Positions 18,284 through 29,053 of a stretch of DNA of 64,000 nt are shown here, piece after piece. The stretch is taken from positions 1,557,501 through 1,621,500 of the forward strand of contig NZ_MUYE01000001.1 of assembly GCF_002022445.1 (NCBI RefSeq), written 5' to 3'. The translations under genes were made by a program, and so were the position numbers. The notes beneath the pieces are model-generated. The model had not been told where the DNA came from. It searched no databases and saw only the letters and a list, made by a program, of their open reading frames with translations. This DNA is from Bartonella sp. AR 15-3 (GTDB taxonomy: Bacteria; Pseudomonadota; Alphaproteobacteria; Rhizobiales; Rhizobiaceae). How positions within the stretch are numbered: position 1 is the stretch's first letter; the number at the start of each line of letters is the position of its first letter.

Positions 18284-19132
18284 ATGACTAATCTCATACA
18301 GCTTGAAGAAATTATTGAAAAAGCTTTTAATAATCGAGATTCCATCAATTCTACTACAAAGGGTGAAATTCGTGAGAGTGTTGAGTACGTATTGAATCTT
18401 CTCGATAAAGGTGAGCTTCGTGTAGCTCAACGTCAAGATAATGGTCAATGGTATGTTCATCAATGGTTAAAAAAGGCTGTTCTTTTGTCTTTTCAACTTC
18501 ATTCTATGTGTATCATTTCTGGTGGTGCAAATGAATCACATTGGTGGGATAAAATACCTTCAAAATTTTTTGGTTGGCGAGAAGTTGATTTTAAAGAAGC
18601 AAATTTTCGCTCAGTTCCAGGAGCAATTGTACGTCATTCCGCTTATATTGCTCCTCATGTGATATTAATGCCTTCTTTTGTTAATATTGGTGCCTATGTG
18701 GGAGAAGGCACGATGGTTGATACATGGGCATCTGTTGGTTCATGCGCACAAATTGGTCAATATGTCCATCTGTCTGGTGGTGTAGGTATTGGAGGCGTTT
18801 TAGAACCATTACAAGAAGGTCCGACAATTATTGAAGATCATTGTTTTATTGGTGCACGCTCTGAAATTGTTGAAGGTTGTATTATACGTGAAGGTGCTGT
18901 TTTAGGCATGGGAGTTTTTATTGGGAAGTCCACTAAAATTATTGATCGTACAACAGGTGAAGTTTTTATTGGTGAAGTGCCTGCTTACTCAGTTGTTGTT
19001 CCGGGTTCATACTGCGGGAAACCACTGCCAAATGGTGAAATGGGTCCCAATCTTTACTGTGCCGTTATCATTAAACGCGTTGATAAAAAAACACGAGAAA
19101 AAACATCAATTAATAATTTATTGCGTAATTAA
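18284..19132 (+). CDS. dapD: Tetrahydrodipicolinate N-succinyltransferase
   Basis: Catalyses succinyl-CoA-dependent acylation of tetrahydrodipicolinate in lysine/diaminopimelate synthesis. The 282-residue protein begins [15 protein letters not shown] and has the DapD-type left-handed beta-helix hexapeptide repeats ([39 protein letters not shown]), ending in the usual [17 protein letters not shown] 18284 is preferred over a TTG two codons upstream. It marks the right flank of the virB cluster. Diaminopimelate is needed for peptidoglycan. Confidence 0.97.
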   Translation: MTNLIQLEEIIEKAFNNRDSINSTTKGEIRESVEYVLNLLDKGELRVAQRQDNGQWYVHQWLKKAVLLSFQLHSMCIISGGANESHWWDKIPSKFFGWREVDFKEANFRSVPGAIVRHSAYIAPHVILMPSFVNIGAYVGEGTMVDTWASVGSCAQIGQYVHLSGGVGIGGVLEPLQEGPTIIEDHCFIGARSEIVEGCIIREGAVLGMGVFIGKSTKIIDRTTGEVFIGEVPAYSVVVPGSYCGKPLPNGEMGPNLYCAVIIKRVDKKTREKTSINNLLRN

Positions 19133-19190
19133 AAGCATTCCTCAAAAATTATTCATTGATAATGAAATCAATAAAAAGAAAGAAATAGAG

Positions 19191-20996
19191 CTATTTACTC
19201 ATCTTAAGTGCTTGAATAAAGGCTGATTGGGGAATTTCTACTTTTCCAAATTGACGCATCCGCTTTTTACCTGCTTTTTGCTTTTCAAGCAGTTTACGTT
19301 TACGAGTAATATCACCACCATAACACTTCGCTGTGACGTCTTTTCGTAAAGCGCGAATTGTTTCACGAGCAATAATTTTCCCACCAATTGCTGCTTGAAT
19401 TGGGATCTGAAACATATGTTGAGGAATCAGATCTTTAAGTTTTTCACACATAGAACGCCCACGTTTTTCAGCTATGCTACGGTGCACAAGCATCGATAAT
19501 GCGTCAATAGATTCTCCATTGACCAAAATGGACATTTTAACCAAATCACCTTCAGAATAATCAGTTACTTGATAATCAAAAGAAGCATATCCTTTTGAGA
19601 TGGATTTCAAACGATCATAAAAATCAAAAATTACCTCATTCAAAGGTAAATCATAAGTTACCATAGACCGTGTACCAACATAAGATAAACCCGTTTGCAC
19701 CCCACGCCGTTCTTGACAAAGTTCTAAAATAGCTCCGAGATAATTATCAGGGGTCATAATCGTTGCGCGAATCCATGGTTCTTCAATAGAAATAACTTTA
19801 ATAATATCAGGCATATCCGCTGGATTATGTAATTCCTTAACAGAACCGTCAGTCATATTCATGCGATAAATAACAGAGGGTGCAGTTGCAATTAAATCTA
19901 AATTAAATTCGCGTTCTAGCCTTTCTTGAATAATTTCAAGATGCAGAAGTCCTAAGAAGCCACAACGAAAGCCAAAACCTAAAGCAGCTGATGTTTCCAT
20001 CTCAAAAGAAAAACTTGCGTCATTTAAACGTAATTTACCCATAGCTGTGCGTAAATTTTCAAAATCGGCTGCATCAACTGGAAAAATACCGCAAAAAACA
20101 ACTGGTTGAGCAGGCTTAAAACCAGGCAGTACTTCTTCACAAGGCCGGCGATCTTCAGTAATAGTATCCCCTACTCGTGTATCAGCAACCTCTTTTATAG
20201 AAGCTGTTATAAATCCAATTTCTCCTGGACCTAATTCATCAACTGAGACCATTTTGGGAGTAAACACTCCAACTCGTTCAACGGGATATTTTGCTCCTGT
20301 CCCCATCATACGAATGGTCTGACCTTTTTTTAAAACACCATCAATCACTCTCACCAGAACGATAACACCAAGGTAAGCATCGTACCAACTGTCAACCAGC
20401 ATTACTTTTAAAGGATCTATAACATTACCAGTATGTGGAGGTGGTAATTGCGTAATAATTTCTTCCAAAACGTCAGAAATTCCTAAACCTGTTTTCGCTG
20501 ATATTTCCACTGCCCTAGATGTATCAATACCAATCACATCTTCAATTTGCTCTTTCACACGCTCAGGCTCTGCAGCTGGAAGATCTACTTTATTAAGCAC
20601 TACAACCAATTCATGAGAATTATCAATAGCTTGGTAAACATTTGCTAATGTTTGTGCTTCTACTCCTTGACTGGCATCCACCACTAAGAGCGATCCTTCA
20701 CAAGCTGCCAATGAACGCGATACTTCGTAAGCAAAATCAACATGGCCAGGCGTATCAATAAGATTTAAGATATAAGTTTCACCATTTTGTGCTTTATAGC
20801 ATAGACGTACCGTTTGAGCCTTAATAGTGATTCCACGTTCGCGTTCAATATCCATAGAATCAAGTACTTGTTCTTTCATTTCCCTTGTTTCAAGACCACC
20901 TGTCATTTGGATTAAACGATCAGCCAAAGTCGATTTTCCGTGGTCTATATGAGCTACAATGGAGAAATTACGAATATAATTGCGATCTATTGTCAT
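19191..20996 (-). CDS. lepA: Elongation factor 4 (LepA), back-translocating GTPase
   Basis: Ribosome-associated GTPase of 601 residues. The P-loop AHIDHGKST is near residues 14-22, switch [10 protein letters not shown] near 80, and NKVD near 133, then domains II, III, V and the LepA-specific C-terminal domain ([38 protein letters not shown]). Start ATG 20996 ([20 protein letters not shown]) fits the family; the frame continues 19 codons upstream without support. Single gene, convergent with dapD. Confidence 0.98.
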   Translation of the reverse strand: MTIDRNYIRNFSIVAHIDHGKSTLADRLIQMTGGLETREMKEQVLDSMDIERERGITIKAQTVRLCYKAQNGETYILNLIDTPGHVDFAYEVSRSLAACEGSLLVVDASQGVEAQTLANVYQAIDNSHELVVVLNKVDLPAAEPERVKEQIEDVIGIDTSRAVEISAKTGLGISDVLEEIITQLPPPHTGNVIDPLKVMLVDSWYDAYLGVIVLVRVIDGVLKKGQTIRMMGTGAKYPVERVGVFTPKMVSVDELGPGEIGFITASIKEVADTRVGDTITEDRRPCEEVLPGFKPAQPVVFCGIFPVDAADFENLRTAMGKLRLNDASFSFEMETSAALGFGFRCGFLGLLHLEIIQERLEREFNLDLIATAPSVIYRMNMTDGSVKELHNPADMPDIIKVISIEEPWIRATIMTPDNYLGAILELCQERRGVQTGLSYVGTRSMVTYDLPLNEVIFDFYDRLKSISKGYASFDYQVTDYSEGDLVKMSILVNGESIDALSMLVHRSIAEKRGRSMCEKLKDLIPQHMFQIPIQAAIGGKIIARETIRALRKDVTAKCYGGDITRKRKLLEKQKAGKKRMRQFGKVEIPQSAFIQALKMSK

Positions 20997-21235
20997 ACAA
21001 AGCGATTTAGCAAAGAATAATACAAAACGCAAAGACCAATTACAGACTTTCAAAAACCTAAATAAAAATACTCCTGAAGAAAAATGTTAGTTTTTAAAAT
21101 TGTGAATTTTCTTTTTATTATAATGTGATGGTTTCTCGGCTTATTATCTGATCTTCATTGATAACAATTTCTAGATTTTTTTATGAAGTTTTTGACTGTT
21201 AATAATATTTTGTGAAAACAATTTTAACAGAGCAA

Positions 21236-21979
21236 CTAATAGTCAACTTTTATCAGATAAAGGCCTGAGGGGGGTGCTACTACACCACAACGGGCGCGAT
21301 TTTTTGCATGAAGAGCTGCTTCTAGATCTTCAGCTGTCCAGCGTCCAATACCGACTTCCATCAGGCTTCCTGCAAATGAACGGATTTGATGATGAAGAAA
21401 AGAACGAGCTTGTGCATAAAGGACAATTTCTTCTCCTTCTCTTTGGATATCTAAGCGCTCAAGGGTACGGACAGGACTTTTGGCTTGGCAATGAGCTGAT
21501 CGGAAAGTTGTAAAATCATGCTGTCCTACAAGTCTTTGAGCTGCTTTATGCATAGCGTCAGCATCTAGTGGTTTTGGCAACCACCAAACACGCTTAGCAT
21601 TGAGAGCTGGTGGTGAACGGCGATTGAGAATTTTAAAAAGATAGTGGCGTTTAGTGGCACAAAATCGTGCATCAAAGTTATCAGGAACACTCTGAACATT
21701 TAGAACAACAATATCTTCGCCTTGTTTCTGCAAATGAGCATTGAGTGCATCACGTACAATATGCGTATTCCAATGTTTCTCAAAATCAATATGAGCAACT
21801 TGTCCCATAGCATGGACTCCAGCATCCGTTCTCCCAGCTGTAGTGATAGTTAGTTTTTGTCCGCTAAAATGAAAAACAGCTTTTTCAATGGAACCTTGTA
21901 TTGTACGAAGACTCTTCTGACGTTGCCAGCCAGCATAATTAGAGCCATCATATTCAAGAGTAAGTTTAAAACGTGCCAT
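21236..21979 (-). CDS. truA: tRNA pseudouridine(38-40) synthase
   Basis: Modifies U38-U40 in the tRNA anticodon arm. The 247-residue protein has the invariant motif [10 protein letters not shown] with catalytic Asp52, and the C-terminal [17 protein letters not shown] segment. The ATG at 21979 lies one base after the fmt stop, so the two are translationally linked; a longer open frame reaching into fmt is spurious. The def-fmt-truA order is shared with many Rhizobiales. Confidence 0.96.
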   Translation of the reverse strand: MARFKLTLEYDGSNYAGWQRQKSLRTIQGSIEKAVFHFSGQKLTITTAGRTDAGVHAMGQVAHIDFEKHWNTHIVRDALNAHLQKQGEDIVVLNVQSVPDNFDARFCATKRHYLFKILNRRSPPALNAKRVWWLPKPLDADAMHKAAQRLVGQHDFTTFRSAHCQAKSPVRTLERLDIQREGEEIVLYAQARSFLHHQIRSFAGSLMEVGIGRWTAEDLEAALHAKNRARCGVVAPPSGLYLIKVDY

Positions 21980-21980
21980 A

Positions 21981-22910
21981 TTAGAAAACTGCAGAAATAT
22001 TAGCTCCTCGCAAAAATTTTGAGCGATCAAGAAGTTTTCCACCGGATCTTTGGAGATGAGTTATTTCTATACATCCTTGTCCACAATGAACAATTAATTG
22101 TTCTGGTTCGATGCGCCCAATTTCAAGGGAACTCTTTTCTATTAAGCGACTTCCAAGAATTTTCACTCGTTCTTGCTTGCCATTGATATTCATGTTGCAC
22201 CAACAACCAGGAGTAGGGGAAAGAGCGCAGATATGTTTATGAATGGATTTGGCAGACTTCGTCCAATCAATTTGAGTTTCTTCTTTTCTGATTTTAACAG
22301 CATAGGTTACTCCTTTTGACGATTGTGGAATAAGTTTCAGTTGATCTTTTTCGAGAGCTGATAAAGTTTCTACGATAAGTTTTGCTCCTATATGTGATAG
22401 TTTTTCTGAAAGTTCATAAGCTGTCATGTTATCAGTGATAGCAACTGAATGTGATAAGGCAATAGGTCCTGTGTCTAACCCTTCGTCCATTTTCATAATC
22501 ACTATTCCTGTTTCTTGGTCATCAGCCATAATTGCACGTTGAATAGGTGCAGCACCACGCCAGCGTGGTAGCAGTGAAGCATGAACATTAAAACAACCAA
22601 AGCGTGGTGATTCAAGAATGGATTTAGGCAATAATAATCCATAAGCAACAACAACAGCAACATCAACAGAAAGTTCTGCAAATTGGATTTGCTCTTCAGC
22701 TGTTTTGAGAGTTTGAGGAGTAAAAACAGGAATCGATTTATCTTTTGCTGCAATTTGAACAGGAGAAGGAGACAATTTGAGACCACGCCGTCCTGCTGGA
22801 CGAGGAGGTTGAGTATAAACTGCTACAATATCATGACCAGCTTCTAATAAAGCATGCAAGATGGGTACAGAAAAACTCGGTGTTCCCATAAAACTTAATC
22901 GTAATGCCAT
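21981..22910 (-). CDS. fmt: Methionyl-tRNA formyltransferase
   Basis: Formylates initiator Met-tRNA. The 309-residue protein has the formyl-tetrahydrofolate site with [17 protein letters not shown] (residues 108-124) including the catalytic Asn108 and His110, and the C-terminal OB-like tRNA-binding domain. The gene is intact, which matters because def next to it carries a frameshift: cells that formylate Met-tRNA normally need deformylase. Confidence 0.96.
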   Translation of the reverse strand: MALRLSFMGTPSFSVPILHALLEAGHDIVAVYTQPPRPAGRRGLKLSPSPVQIAAKDKSIPVFTPQTLKTAEEQIQFAELSVDVAVVVAYGLLLPKSILESPRFGCFNVHASLLPRWRGAAPIQRAIMADDQETGIVIMKMDEGLDTGPIALSHSVAITDNMTAYELSEKLSHIGAKLIVETLSALEKDQLKLIPQSSKGVTYAVKIRKEETQIDWTKSAKSIHKHICALSPTPGCWCNMNINGKQERVKILGSRLIEKSSLEIGRIEPEQLIVHCGQGCIEITHLQRSGGKLLDRSKFLRGANISAVF

Positions 22911-22924
22911 TATGAAGCTGCTTT

Positions 22925-23439
22925 CTATGTACTTTGCTTTTTTGCACGTTTTTTGAATTTTCGTATTACCATATCACGTTTGGTTTTTGAAATGTGATCA
23001 ATAAAAAGATAACCATTCAAGTGATCAATTTCATGTTGCAAACAAGTAGCTAAAAGATCATTTGCTTCAATTTCTTCTTGTTTTCCTTCACGATTTTTAT
23101 AGCTAATACGGAGGCATTTGGGACGTTCAACTTCTGCAAAATATTCGGGAATAGAAAGGCAACCTTCTCGATAAACGCTACGCTCATCTGATATCCATAA
23201 AATTTCTGGATTAATAACAACAAGCGAATTTTTAGGAGCATCTTTGGGGAGATATCTACAACTAACATTCGCAATGGTATACCAACTTGAACAGCTGCAA
23301 GTCCAACACCTTGAGCATTATACATAGTTTCTAGCATATCATCAGCTAATTTTTGAATAATTGGATCAATATGCTCAACTGGTTTTGAAACTTCACGTAA
23401 AATAGGGTCAGGTAAAATAACTAAAGGCTTTATTGACAT
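22925..23439 (-). pseudogene. def: Peptide deformylase, split by a one-base frameshift
   Basis: The first half reads as a normal deformylase ([22 protein letters not shown]... [12 protein letters not shown], motif I) up to VVDISPK near 23245, then the frame shifts. The rest is present in another frame: EGCLS (motif II, zinc Cys) and QHEIDH (motif III, zinc His and catalytic Glu) near 23015-23035, ending RAKKQST and a stop at 22925. The span is 515 bases, one short of the 516 needed for a 171-residue enzyme, so a single deleted base near 23245-23252 (CCCCAAAG) explains it. Both halves are otherwise well conserved, pointing to a very recent event or a sequencing error. Confidence 0.88.
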
Positions 23440-23632
23440 AATAAATAGTTTTGTAAATCAATGCTTAATTTATAAAGGCAAGTATTGAAATTGAATAAGT
23501 GTATGTATTTTTGCGATAAAAACATTATATTATTCTTATATTCGATTCGCTTTTTTAAATAATGCCTTTTGGTAGGCACCATAGTCAACTAGTGGTTTTC
23601 TTGTTCTAGTTTGTGTAGTGCTTTTAATCATT

Positions 23633-24715
23633 ATGCATAATAATCGGAAAAGAACCATTTTGGAACGTGAAGTAGTTGAGCGTGCTCGCGAAGCACAAAT
23701 GCAGATGGCTACATTGTTGCAAACACAAGTTGAAATGCAAGGACGTATGCAAACAATGGCAGAAATTTTTGATCAAAGGCGGTTTGAGTTGAATCAATCT
23801 ATTTGTGAACAACTTAATGAGATGAGAACCAATTTAGGACAAACTCTTTAGGTGCAGACTAAGTCTACTTATGAAAACTTGACTCGTTTACAAGAACGTT
23901 TGGCAGTGATAGATGCAGCACAAAATAATATTCAATTGCTTACTGGACAGATTGTCCAATTATAAGCTATTTTAAACAATAAGTAAACATGAGGTATTTT
24001 GGGGCACGGACGGATGGAAGCAATCATTTCTGATGCTTTACCATTTAATGCTTACGTTTTTCAATCTATTCTTTCAAATGGAAAACTATCAGATTGTCTT
24101 ATTTATGTGCCTAATAAGGCACCATCTCTTGTTATTGATGCTAAATTTCCTTTAGAGGCTTAAAATGCAATGCGTGAGGCATCATCATCTAGAGAACGTC
24201 AGGAAGCTGAACGCCAATTTCATCATGATATGGATGTTCATATTCGCGATATTACGAAAAAATATTTAATTCCTGGAGAAACACATGATACAGCTTTTCT
24301 TTTTGTGCCATCAGAATCGATTTTCCCGCAATCTATGAGGAGTTTGAGTCATTAGTGCAAAAAGCTAATCTAACGCATGTGATTATTGTCTCACCTTCTT
24401 TATTAATGTTATCTGTTCAAGTTGTGCAAACTGTTATGAAAGACCCAAGGATGCGTGAACAAGCACATTTAATCCAATCAGAAGTGGGTAAGATTAATGG
24501 AAGATTTTGAACGAATGGATATACGTGTTCGCGTTTTACAGAAACATTTTTGTAAAACGAGTGGAGATATCGAAGCAATTTTGACATCATCTTCTAAAAT
24601 TATGGAGCGAGCTAATCGCATTGAAGCTTTTGAATTAAAAGAAAATGATTCTATATCGTAGCCAGCAGTAATACATACTCAGTCACAAACCCCGCACTTA
24701 GATGATAAGGAGTAA
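23633..24715 (+). pseudogene. rmuC: rmuC, multiply broken
   Basis: Fragments in several frames follow the DNA recombination protein RmuC from its coiled coil to its end: QAQMQMATLLQTQVEMQGRM (23690-23750), then the core GRMEAIISDALPFNAYVFQS (from about 24010), VIDAKFPLEA, ERQFHHDMDVHIRDITKKYLIPGETHDTAFLFVPSESIF (24200-24320), and IVSPSLLMLSVQVVQTVMKD (24380-24440). At least three in-frame stops (for example at 23849-23851, 23963-23965 and 24161-24163) and several frameshifts separate them. RmuC limits DNA inversions at repeats; its loss could matter for a genome with duplicated virB DNA. Extent is approximate. Confidence 0.85.
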
Positions 24716-24814
24716 AAGAAAGATATCAAAATACCATATTGATTTTTTTTATTTATAAATTAATTTAAAGTTTTTAATAACGTTCCATTTAATTTTTAAA
24801 ATTAGGAAGAACAA

Positions 24815-25405
24815 GTGATATGGCGCTTTTTTTTGTTAGGTGGGTGTATATTTTTATTAGGAAGTTGTTCTACAAAACCTCCTGTACATATTAATAATGC
24901 TTGTGCTATTCTAGCTCAAAAAAATAGTTTTTTTAATAATTGGAGAAAGGCAGCTAAAAGTGCGGAATTACTTCACGGAATTCCTATGCCTATTATTCTT
25001 GCAACTATTCATGTAGAATCAGGTTTTCGTCATAATGCACGTCCTCCACGTACAAAACTTTTCGGTTTTATTCCATGGAAGCGTCGTTCGACGGCTTATG
25101 GTTATTCTCAAGCGATTGATAGCACATGGTATAATTATGTTCGTTCTACAGGAAAAATTTTTGCGTGGCGTACCAATTTTGCGGATACAGCAGATTTTAT
25201 TGCTTGGTATCATCGCCAAAGTGTTCGACGTAATAACATTAGTCCAAATGATGCATATAATCTCTATTTAAATTACCATATGGGACATGGTGCTTATGCA
25301 CGTCATCAGGGCCCTTCGTCTGCTGATACTGCAAAAAAAGCACAACACGTAGAAGCGCTGTCTAGACTTTATAATCAGCAATTAAAAGCATGCGGACGGC
25401 GCTAA
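24815..25405 (+). CDS. Lytic transglycosylase-like lipoprotein (SLT domain)
   Basis: A 196-residue lipoprotein: signal peptide with lipobox LGSC (Cys18), then an SLT-type fold. The likely catalytic glutamate is Glu68 in HVESGFRHNA, followed by AYGYSQAIDSTWYNYV and the NYHMGHGAY segment, all typical of a divergent transglycosylase family that cleaves peptidoglycan glycan strands. The start is GTG with AGGAAGA seven bases upstream. Specialised transglycosylases can support secretion systems, but this gene is not linked to virB. Exact family name not certain. Confidence 0.8.
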   Translation: MIWRFFLLGGCIFLLGSCSTKPPVHINNACAILAQKNSFFNNWRKAAKSAELLHGIPMPIILATIHVESGFRHNARPPRTKLFGFIPWKRRSTAYGYSQAIDSTWYNYVRSTGKIFAWRTNFADTADFIAWYHRQSVRRNNISPNDAYNLYLNYHMGHGAYARHQGPSSADTAKKAQHVEALSRLYNQQLKACGRR

Positions 25406-25551
25406 AAGCTTTATGAGATTCTTTTTATCAAGCCTATTTGATTGTTGAGAGTGTGGATATGAATTGCTTCTAATCCCTATTTCTAAGTTTTAGAATAATA
25501 TTTTTTGCGGTGTTTGCTGATATAAATATATAGCACAATTTTACCAAATTT

Positions 25552-25584
25552 AAGCCTGTTTTTTAGGAATTATTTAGGCTTTTT
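25552..25584. terminator. Possible terminator
   Basis: AAGCCT (25552-25557) and AGGCTT (25576-25581) can pair, with an 18-base T-rich loop, followed by TTT on the plus strand. It sits between the transglycosylase gene and the converging DUF1150 remnant and could serve either. Weak. Confidence 0.35.
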
Positions 25585-25591
25585 AACCAGT

Positions 25592-25842
25592 CTATTGAAG
25601 TGTCACGATTTGTAGTTCATGCTCATTAGCACCTGCAAGGGCTATAGAACGTTCATCAGATAAAATAATTGGGTGACCTGTTTCTCCGAAGAGAGCCCAT
25701 ATTGTAATGCCTGGGATCATGGGGGAAGATCCGGAAAATTTTTGGCTAGATCATCTGTACAAACTTCTTTTAGATAAGCAATTTGTCGCGCATCAGAAAA
25801 GACCGTATTTTGTAACGGTAAGATTTGTTTACGCTCTTTCAT
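25592..25842 (-). pseudogene. DUF1150-family small protein, frameshifted
   Basis: From ATG 25842 the frame reads MKERKQILPLQNTVFSDARQ ... LAKNFPDLPP and then hits a stop. One base missing in the C-run (CCCCC near 25726) would join it to the second half PGITIWALFGETGHPIILSDERSIALAGANEHELQIVTLQ, ending at 25592. The joined product matches the DUF1150 family of about 80 residues found in Rhizobiales, of unknown function and often beside small heat-shock genes. The span is 251 bases, one short of a multiple of three, consistent with a single deletion. AAGGATC precedes the ATG. Confidence 0.75.
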
Positions 25843-26292
25843 GATATTGATCCTTTATAGCATTACCTTCTATTACTTTGATTACTATTGGTGTTGGTTT
25901 TAATTGCGATTGTTAAAGATTAATAGATAAAAGACAATTTTTCAACTCAGCATTTGTTATATGGATTACTCTTAGCGAAAAGAAGATATATTGAAATTGA
26001 ACTAAAGACCATAGTATAACATAAATACTGATATTTTTAATTCTTTTCGTGTTTCACTGAATGATCAGTTGATTGTCTTTCATTGAGGTTACTGATCTTA
26101 AATTTAATCACAGGCAAAAGACATGTATACAATTTTTAACTGCTTTAATGAAAACAATCAACTTTATGAATATATTGTAATGTTTTTTGATTATCTCAAA
26201 TTTAAAAAGAAAGAAATATAATATATATCATTTTGGTAATTTTACAAAGCAACCATTTAGCGAAATTAAACGAAAACTTCGAAAAAGAAGAT
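25843..26292. other. AT-rich gap before nth
   Basis: About 450 bases without a supportable gene. It lies upstream of both the DUF1150 remnant (minus) and nth (plus). A small heat-shock gene often stands next to DUF1150 genes, but I see no defensible hsp20 remnant here. Confidence 0.45.
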
Positions 26293-26324
26293 CTAACAGA
26301 GTATAAAGCTAACAGAGTATAAAG
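26293..26324 (+). repeat. 16-bp perfect tandem repeat at the nth start
   Basis: CTAACAGAGTATAAAG occurs at 26293-26308 and again at 26309-26324. A second small tandem repeat, GATACCAAG x2, follows at 26351-26368. Confidence 0.8.
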
Positions 26325-27061
26325 TGATTAAATCATTAAAGGTGTACAAAGATACCAAGGATACCAAGGTAATTTATGGAATGGATGAAATTGCAGAAAT
26401 ATTTCGTCGTTTTTCCATTCAGCGTCCTACACCTAAGAGTGATCTTAGTTATACCAATGTTTTCACTCTTTTGGTTGCGGTTGTTCTTTCTGCCCAAACT
26501 ACGGATGCTAGCGTTAACAAAGTTACAAAAAAATTGTTTAGCCTTGCTGATCGACCAGAAAAAATGATTATATTAGGAAAAGAAGGAATTGCACATCATA
26601 TCCGTGCGATTGGTCTTTGGCGTGCAAAAGCGCATAATATTTATGCACTTTGTTGTCGTTTGATTGATCAATATGGTGGACAAGTTCCTGATAGTCGTGA
26701 AGAACTTATGACGCTCCCTGGTGTAGGACGTAAAACTGCTAATGTTATTTTGAATATTGCTTTTGGACAGCCTACTATGGCAGTGGATACACATATTTTT
26801 CGTCTTGGAAATCGTCTTGGTTTCGCATCAGGAAAAACACCGGAAGAAGTCGAAGAAAAATTAGTAAAAATTATTCCAGATTGTTATCTACAGTGTGCAC
26901 ATCATTGGCTTATTTTACATGGACGTTATATTTGTAAAGCGCGTAAAGTAGAATGCGTACAGTGTATCATTGCAGATCTTTGCAAAGCAACAATCAAAAC
27001 GAATGCAATTCCAGCACCTTTAGTTGAAGTTAAAGGCAATGGGGCTCCAATTTTTTTTTAA
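26324..27061 (+). CDS. nth: Endonuclease III
   Basis: Base-excision-repair glycosylase/AP lyase for oxidised pyrimidines. The helix-hairpin-helix LPGVGRKTANVIL carries the catalytic lysine, VDTHIFRLGNRLG the catalytic aspartate, and the C-terminal C-x6-C-x2-C-x5-C (CKARKVECVQCIIADLC) the 4Fe-4S cluster. The frame opens at GTG 26324 (245 residues), but the first 19 residues are encoded by short repeats and are not typical; ATG 26381 (MDEIAEIFRRF, 226 residues) is the more likely start. Single gene. Confidence 0.94.
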   Translation: MIKSLKVYKDTKDTKVIYGMDEIAEIFRRFSIQRPTPKSDLSYTNVFTLLVAVVLSAQTTDASVNKVTKKLFSLADRPEKMIILGKEGIAHHIRAIGLWRAKAHNIYALCCRLIDQYGGQVPDSREELMTLPGVGRKTANVILNIAFGQPTMAVDTHIFRLGNRLGFASGKTPEEVEEKLVKIIPDCYLQCAHHWLILHGRYICKARKVECVQCIIADLCKATIKTNAIPAPLVEVKGNGAPIFF

Positions 27062-27111
27062 CACGGACTTGCTATTTTATGTATACTGGCTTATGAAAAT
27101 GTAATGAGAAC

Positions 27112-27125
27112 TGCCCGGCAGGGCA
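27112..27125 (+). promoter_or_regulatory. Small hairpin in the rpmI leader
   Basis: TGCCC (27112-27116) and GGGCA (27121-27125) form a perfect 5-bp stem with a GGCA loop, about 80 bases ahead of rpmI, with no T-run after it. In many bacteria the rpmI-rplT leader is bound by L20 for feedback repression; whether this hairpin takes part is unknown. Confidence 0.3.
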
Positions 27126-27203
27126 TGCCGTGGCTGTTCAAATGTTTACTCGAGCTTTGGTCAGCTTGATCGAATTTAAACGTATAACGTATGGAGTAAA
27201 GAA

Positions 27204-27407
27204 ATGCCCAAAATGAAGACAAAATCATCTGCTAAAAAGCGTTTCAAAGTCACTGCAACAGGTAAAATTAAAGCCGCTGCTGCAGGTAAACGGCATGGTA
27301 TGATTAAACGTTCTAATAAGTTTATTCGTGATGCACGTGGAATGATGGTGTTGGCTGAATCAGATGCTAAAAAAGTTATTCAGTGTTATTTACCAAATGG
27401 CCTTTGA
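27204..27407 (+). CDS. rpmI: 50S ribosomal protein L35
   Basis: A 67-residue, strongly basic protein beginning [21 protein letters not shown] and containing [18 protein letters not shown], the L35 signature. Initiator ATG has GGAG upstream. It pairs with rplT 30 bases downstream; infC is not adjacent, unlike in many bacteria. Confidence 0.97.
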   Translation: MPKMKTKSSAKKRFKVTATGKIKAAAAGKRHGMIKRSNKFIRDARGMMVLAESDAKKVIQCYLPNGL

Positions 27408-27437
27408 GCTTTGCTTTGATTTTGTAGGAGATTATTC

Positions 27438-27839
27438 ATGGCACGTGTAAAAAGAGGTGTTATAGCTCATGCTAAGCACAAGAAAGTTCTCAAACAGGCT
27501 GAAGGTTTTTATGGTCGTCGTAAAAATACTATTCGTGCAGCTAAAGCAGCGGTTGATCGTTCGAAGCAATATGCTTATCGTGATCGTAAAAACAGAAAGC
27601 GTACTTTTCGTGCTTTATGGATTCAAAGAATTAATGCTGCTGTTCGTATAGAGGGTTTGACTTATGGGCGTTTTATTGATGGTCTATCAAAGGCTGGTAT
27701 TAAGATAGATCGTAAGATTCTCTCTGATATAGCTATTTATGATCCGGCAGTATTCACTGCTTTGGTGGCTTCTGCAAAGAAAGCTTTAGAATATTTGAAA
27801 GATACAACACCCAATGCTTTTGAAAGCGCTGTCAAGTAG
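27438..27839 (+). CDS. rplT: 50S ribosomal protein L20
   Basis: A 133-residue basic protein, [20 protein letters not shown]... with the [18 protein letters not shown] core of L20. It binds 23S rRNA early in 50S assembly. It has TAGGAG in front and a clear terminator after it. Slightly longer at the C-terminus than in enterics, as in other Rhizobiales. Confidence 0.98.
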   Translation: MARVKRGVIAHAKHKKVLKQAEGFYGRRKNTIRAAKAAVDRSKQYAYRDRKNRKRTFRALWIQRINAAVRIEGLTYGRFIDGLSKAGIKIDRKILSDIAIYDPAVFTALVASAKKALEYLKDTTPNAFESAVK

Positions 27840-27877
27840 CCAGCTACGTTCTCTTTAGGCATTCATTATTCGGGATT

Positions 27878-27908
27878 CCGCGCTGGTTATTACCGGTGCG
27901 GTTTTTTT
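27878..27908 (+). terminator. Rho-independent terminator after rplT
   Basis: CCGCGCTGG (27878-27886) pairs with CCGGTGCGG (27893-27901), allowing G-U pairs, with a 6-base loop and seven Ts. It separates rpmI-rplT from pheS-pheT, or acts as an attenuator ahead of pheS, whose ATG is 23 bases further on. Confidence 0.8.
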
Positions 27909-27930
27909 ATTGAAGAAATAGGCAGAAATT

Positions 27931-29022
27931 ATGAATAATAACGATATTGAGCATTTGGAACAAGAAATTTGTTTTGCTTTGAAAACAGCGAATGATGAAC
28001 AAGCACTTGAGGCGGTGCGTATTGGGGCATTGGGGAAGAAGGGAAGCATTTCTGAAAAATTAAAAGCATTAGGCAAGATGAATGCTGATGAGCGGCGTGA
28101 AGTAGGTCCAGTACTTAACGCGTTAAAAAAACGCGTTTTAGAGTTATGGATGCAGAGGCGTGATGCTCTCAAGCATCAAGAAATGACCATACGCCTGTCT
28201 AGCGAAACCGTTGATGTAACTTTACCTGTTCGTTCATCACCCATAGAGCGGGGTCGTATTCATCCTATCTCGCAGGTGATTGATGAAATCGTAGCTATTT
28301 ATATGGATATGGGTTTTTCTATTGCAGAAGGGCCAGATATTGAAACGGATTATTATAATTTTACTGCGTTAAATTTTCCTGAAGGTCATCCAGCGCGTGA
28401 AATGCATGATACTTTCTTTTTTGATGTTGATGAAATAGGAAATCGAAAACTGTTACGCACACATACATCACCGGTGCAAATTCGTGTGATGGAAAAGAAA
28501 CAAGCTCCAATACGTATCATTATTCCTGGAAAAACTTATCGTATGGATTCTGATGCAACTCATTCACCAATGTTTCATCAGGTGGAAGGATTAGTAATTG
28601 ATAAAGTTTCTAATATTGCACATATGATGTGGCTTCATGAAACTTTTTGTAAATCTTTTTTTGAAGTACCTTCGGTAAAGATGCGTTTTCGTCCTTCTTT
28701 CTTTCCTTTTACTGAGCCTTCTATGGAAGTGGATATTCAGTGTGATCGTTCTGGTTTGGAAGTAAAATTTGGTGAAGGTCGTGATTGGTTAGAAATTTTA
28801 GGATGTGGAATGGTACATCCTCATGTTTTAAAGAATGTTGGTTTTGACCCTGATGAATATCAAGGCTTTGCATGGGGAATGGGCATTGATCGTATTGCTA
28901 TGTTAAAATATGGCATGCCTGATTTGCGAGCTTTTTTTGATGCTGATGTTCGTTGGTTAAATCATTACGGTTTTCGCTGTTTTGACATCTCTCTTTTATT
29001 TTCTGGTTTGAACAATGTGTGA
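27931..29022 (+). CDS. pheS: Phenylalanine-tRNA ligase alpha subunit
   Basis: Catalytic subunit of the alpha2beta2 enzyme, 363 residues. An N-terminal coiled coil (about 1-95) precedes the class II core with motif 1 ([22 protein letters not shown]), motif 2 ([29 protein letters not shown]) and motif 3 ([17 protein letters not shown]). The last 15 residues ([13 protein letters not shown]) differ from the common ending but after the core. Followed 31 bases later by pheT. Confidence 0.97.
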   Translation: MNNNDIEHLEQEICFALKTANDEQALEAVRIGALGKKGSISEKLKALGKMNADERREVGPVLNALKKRVLELWMQRRDALKHQEMTIRLSSETVDVTLPVRSSPIERGRIHPISQVIDEIVAIYMDMGFSIAEGPDIETDYYNFTALNFPEGHPAREMHDTFFFDVDEIGNRKLLRTHTSPVQIRVMEKKQAPIRIIIPGKTYRMDSDATHSPMFHQVEGLVIDKVSNIAHMMWLHETFCKSFFEVPSVKMRFRPSFFPFTEPSMEVDIQCDRSGLEVKFGEGRDWLEILGCGMVHPHVLKNVGFDPDEYQGFAWGMGIDRIAMLKYGMPDLRAFFDADVRWLNHYGFRCFDISLLFSGLNNV

Positions 29023-29053
29023 TCTTATAACAGTTGTCGTATGAGGTTTGAAA

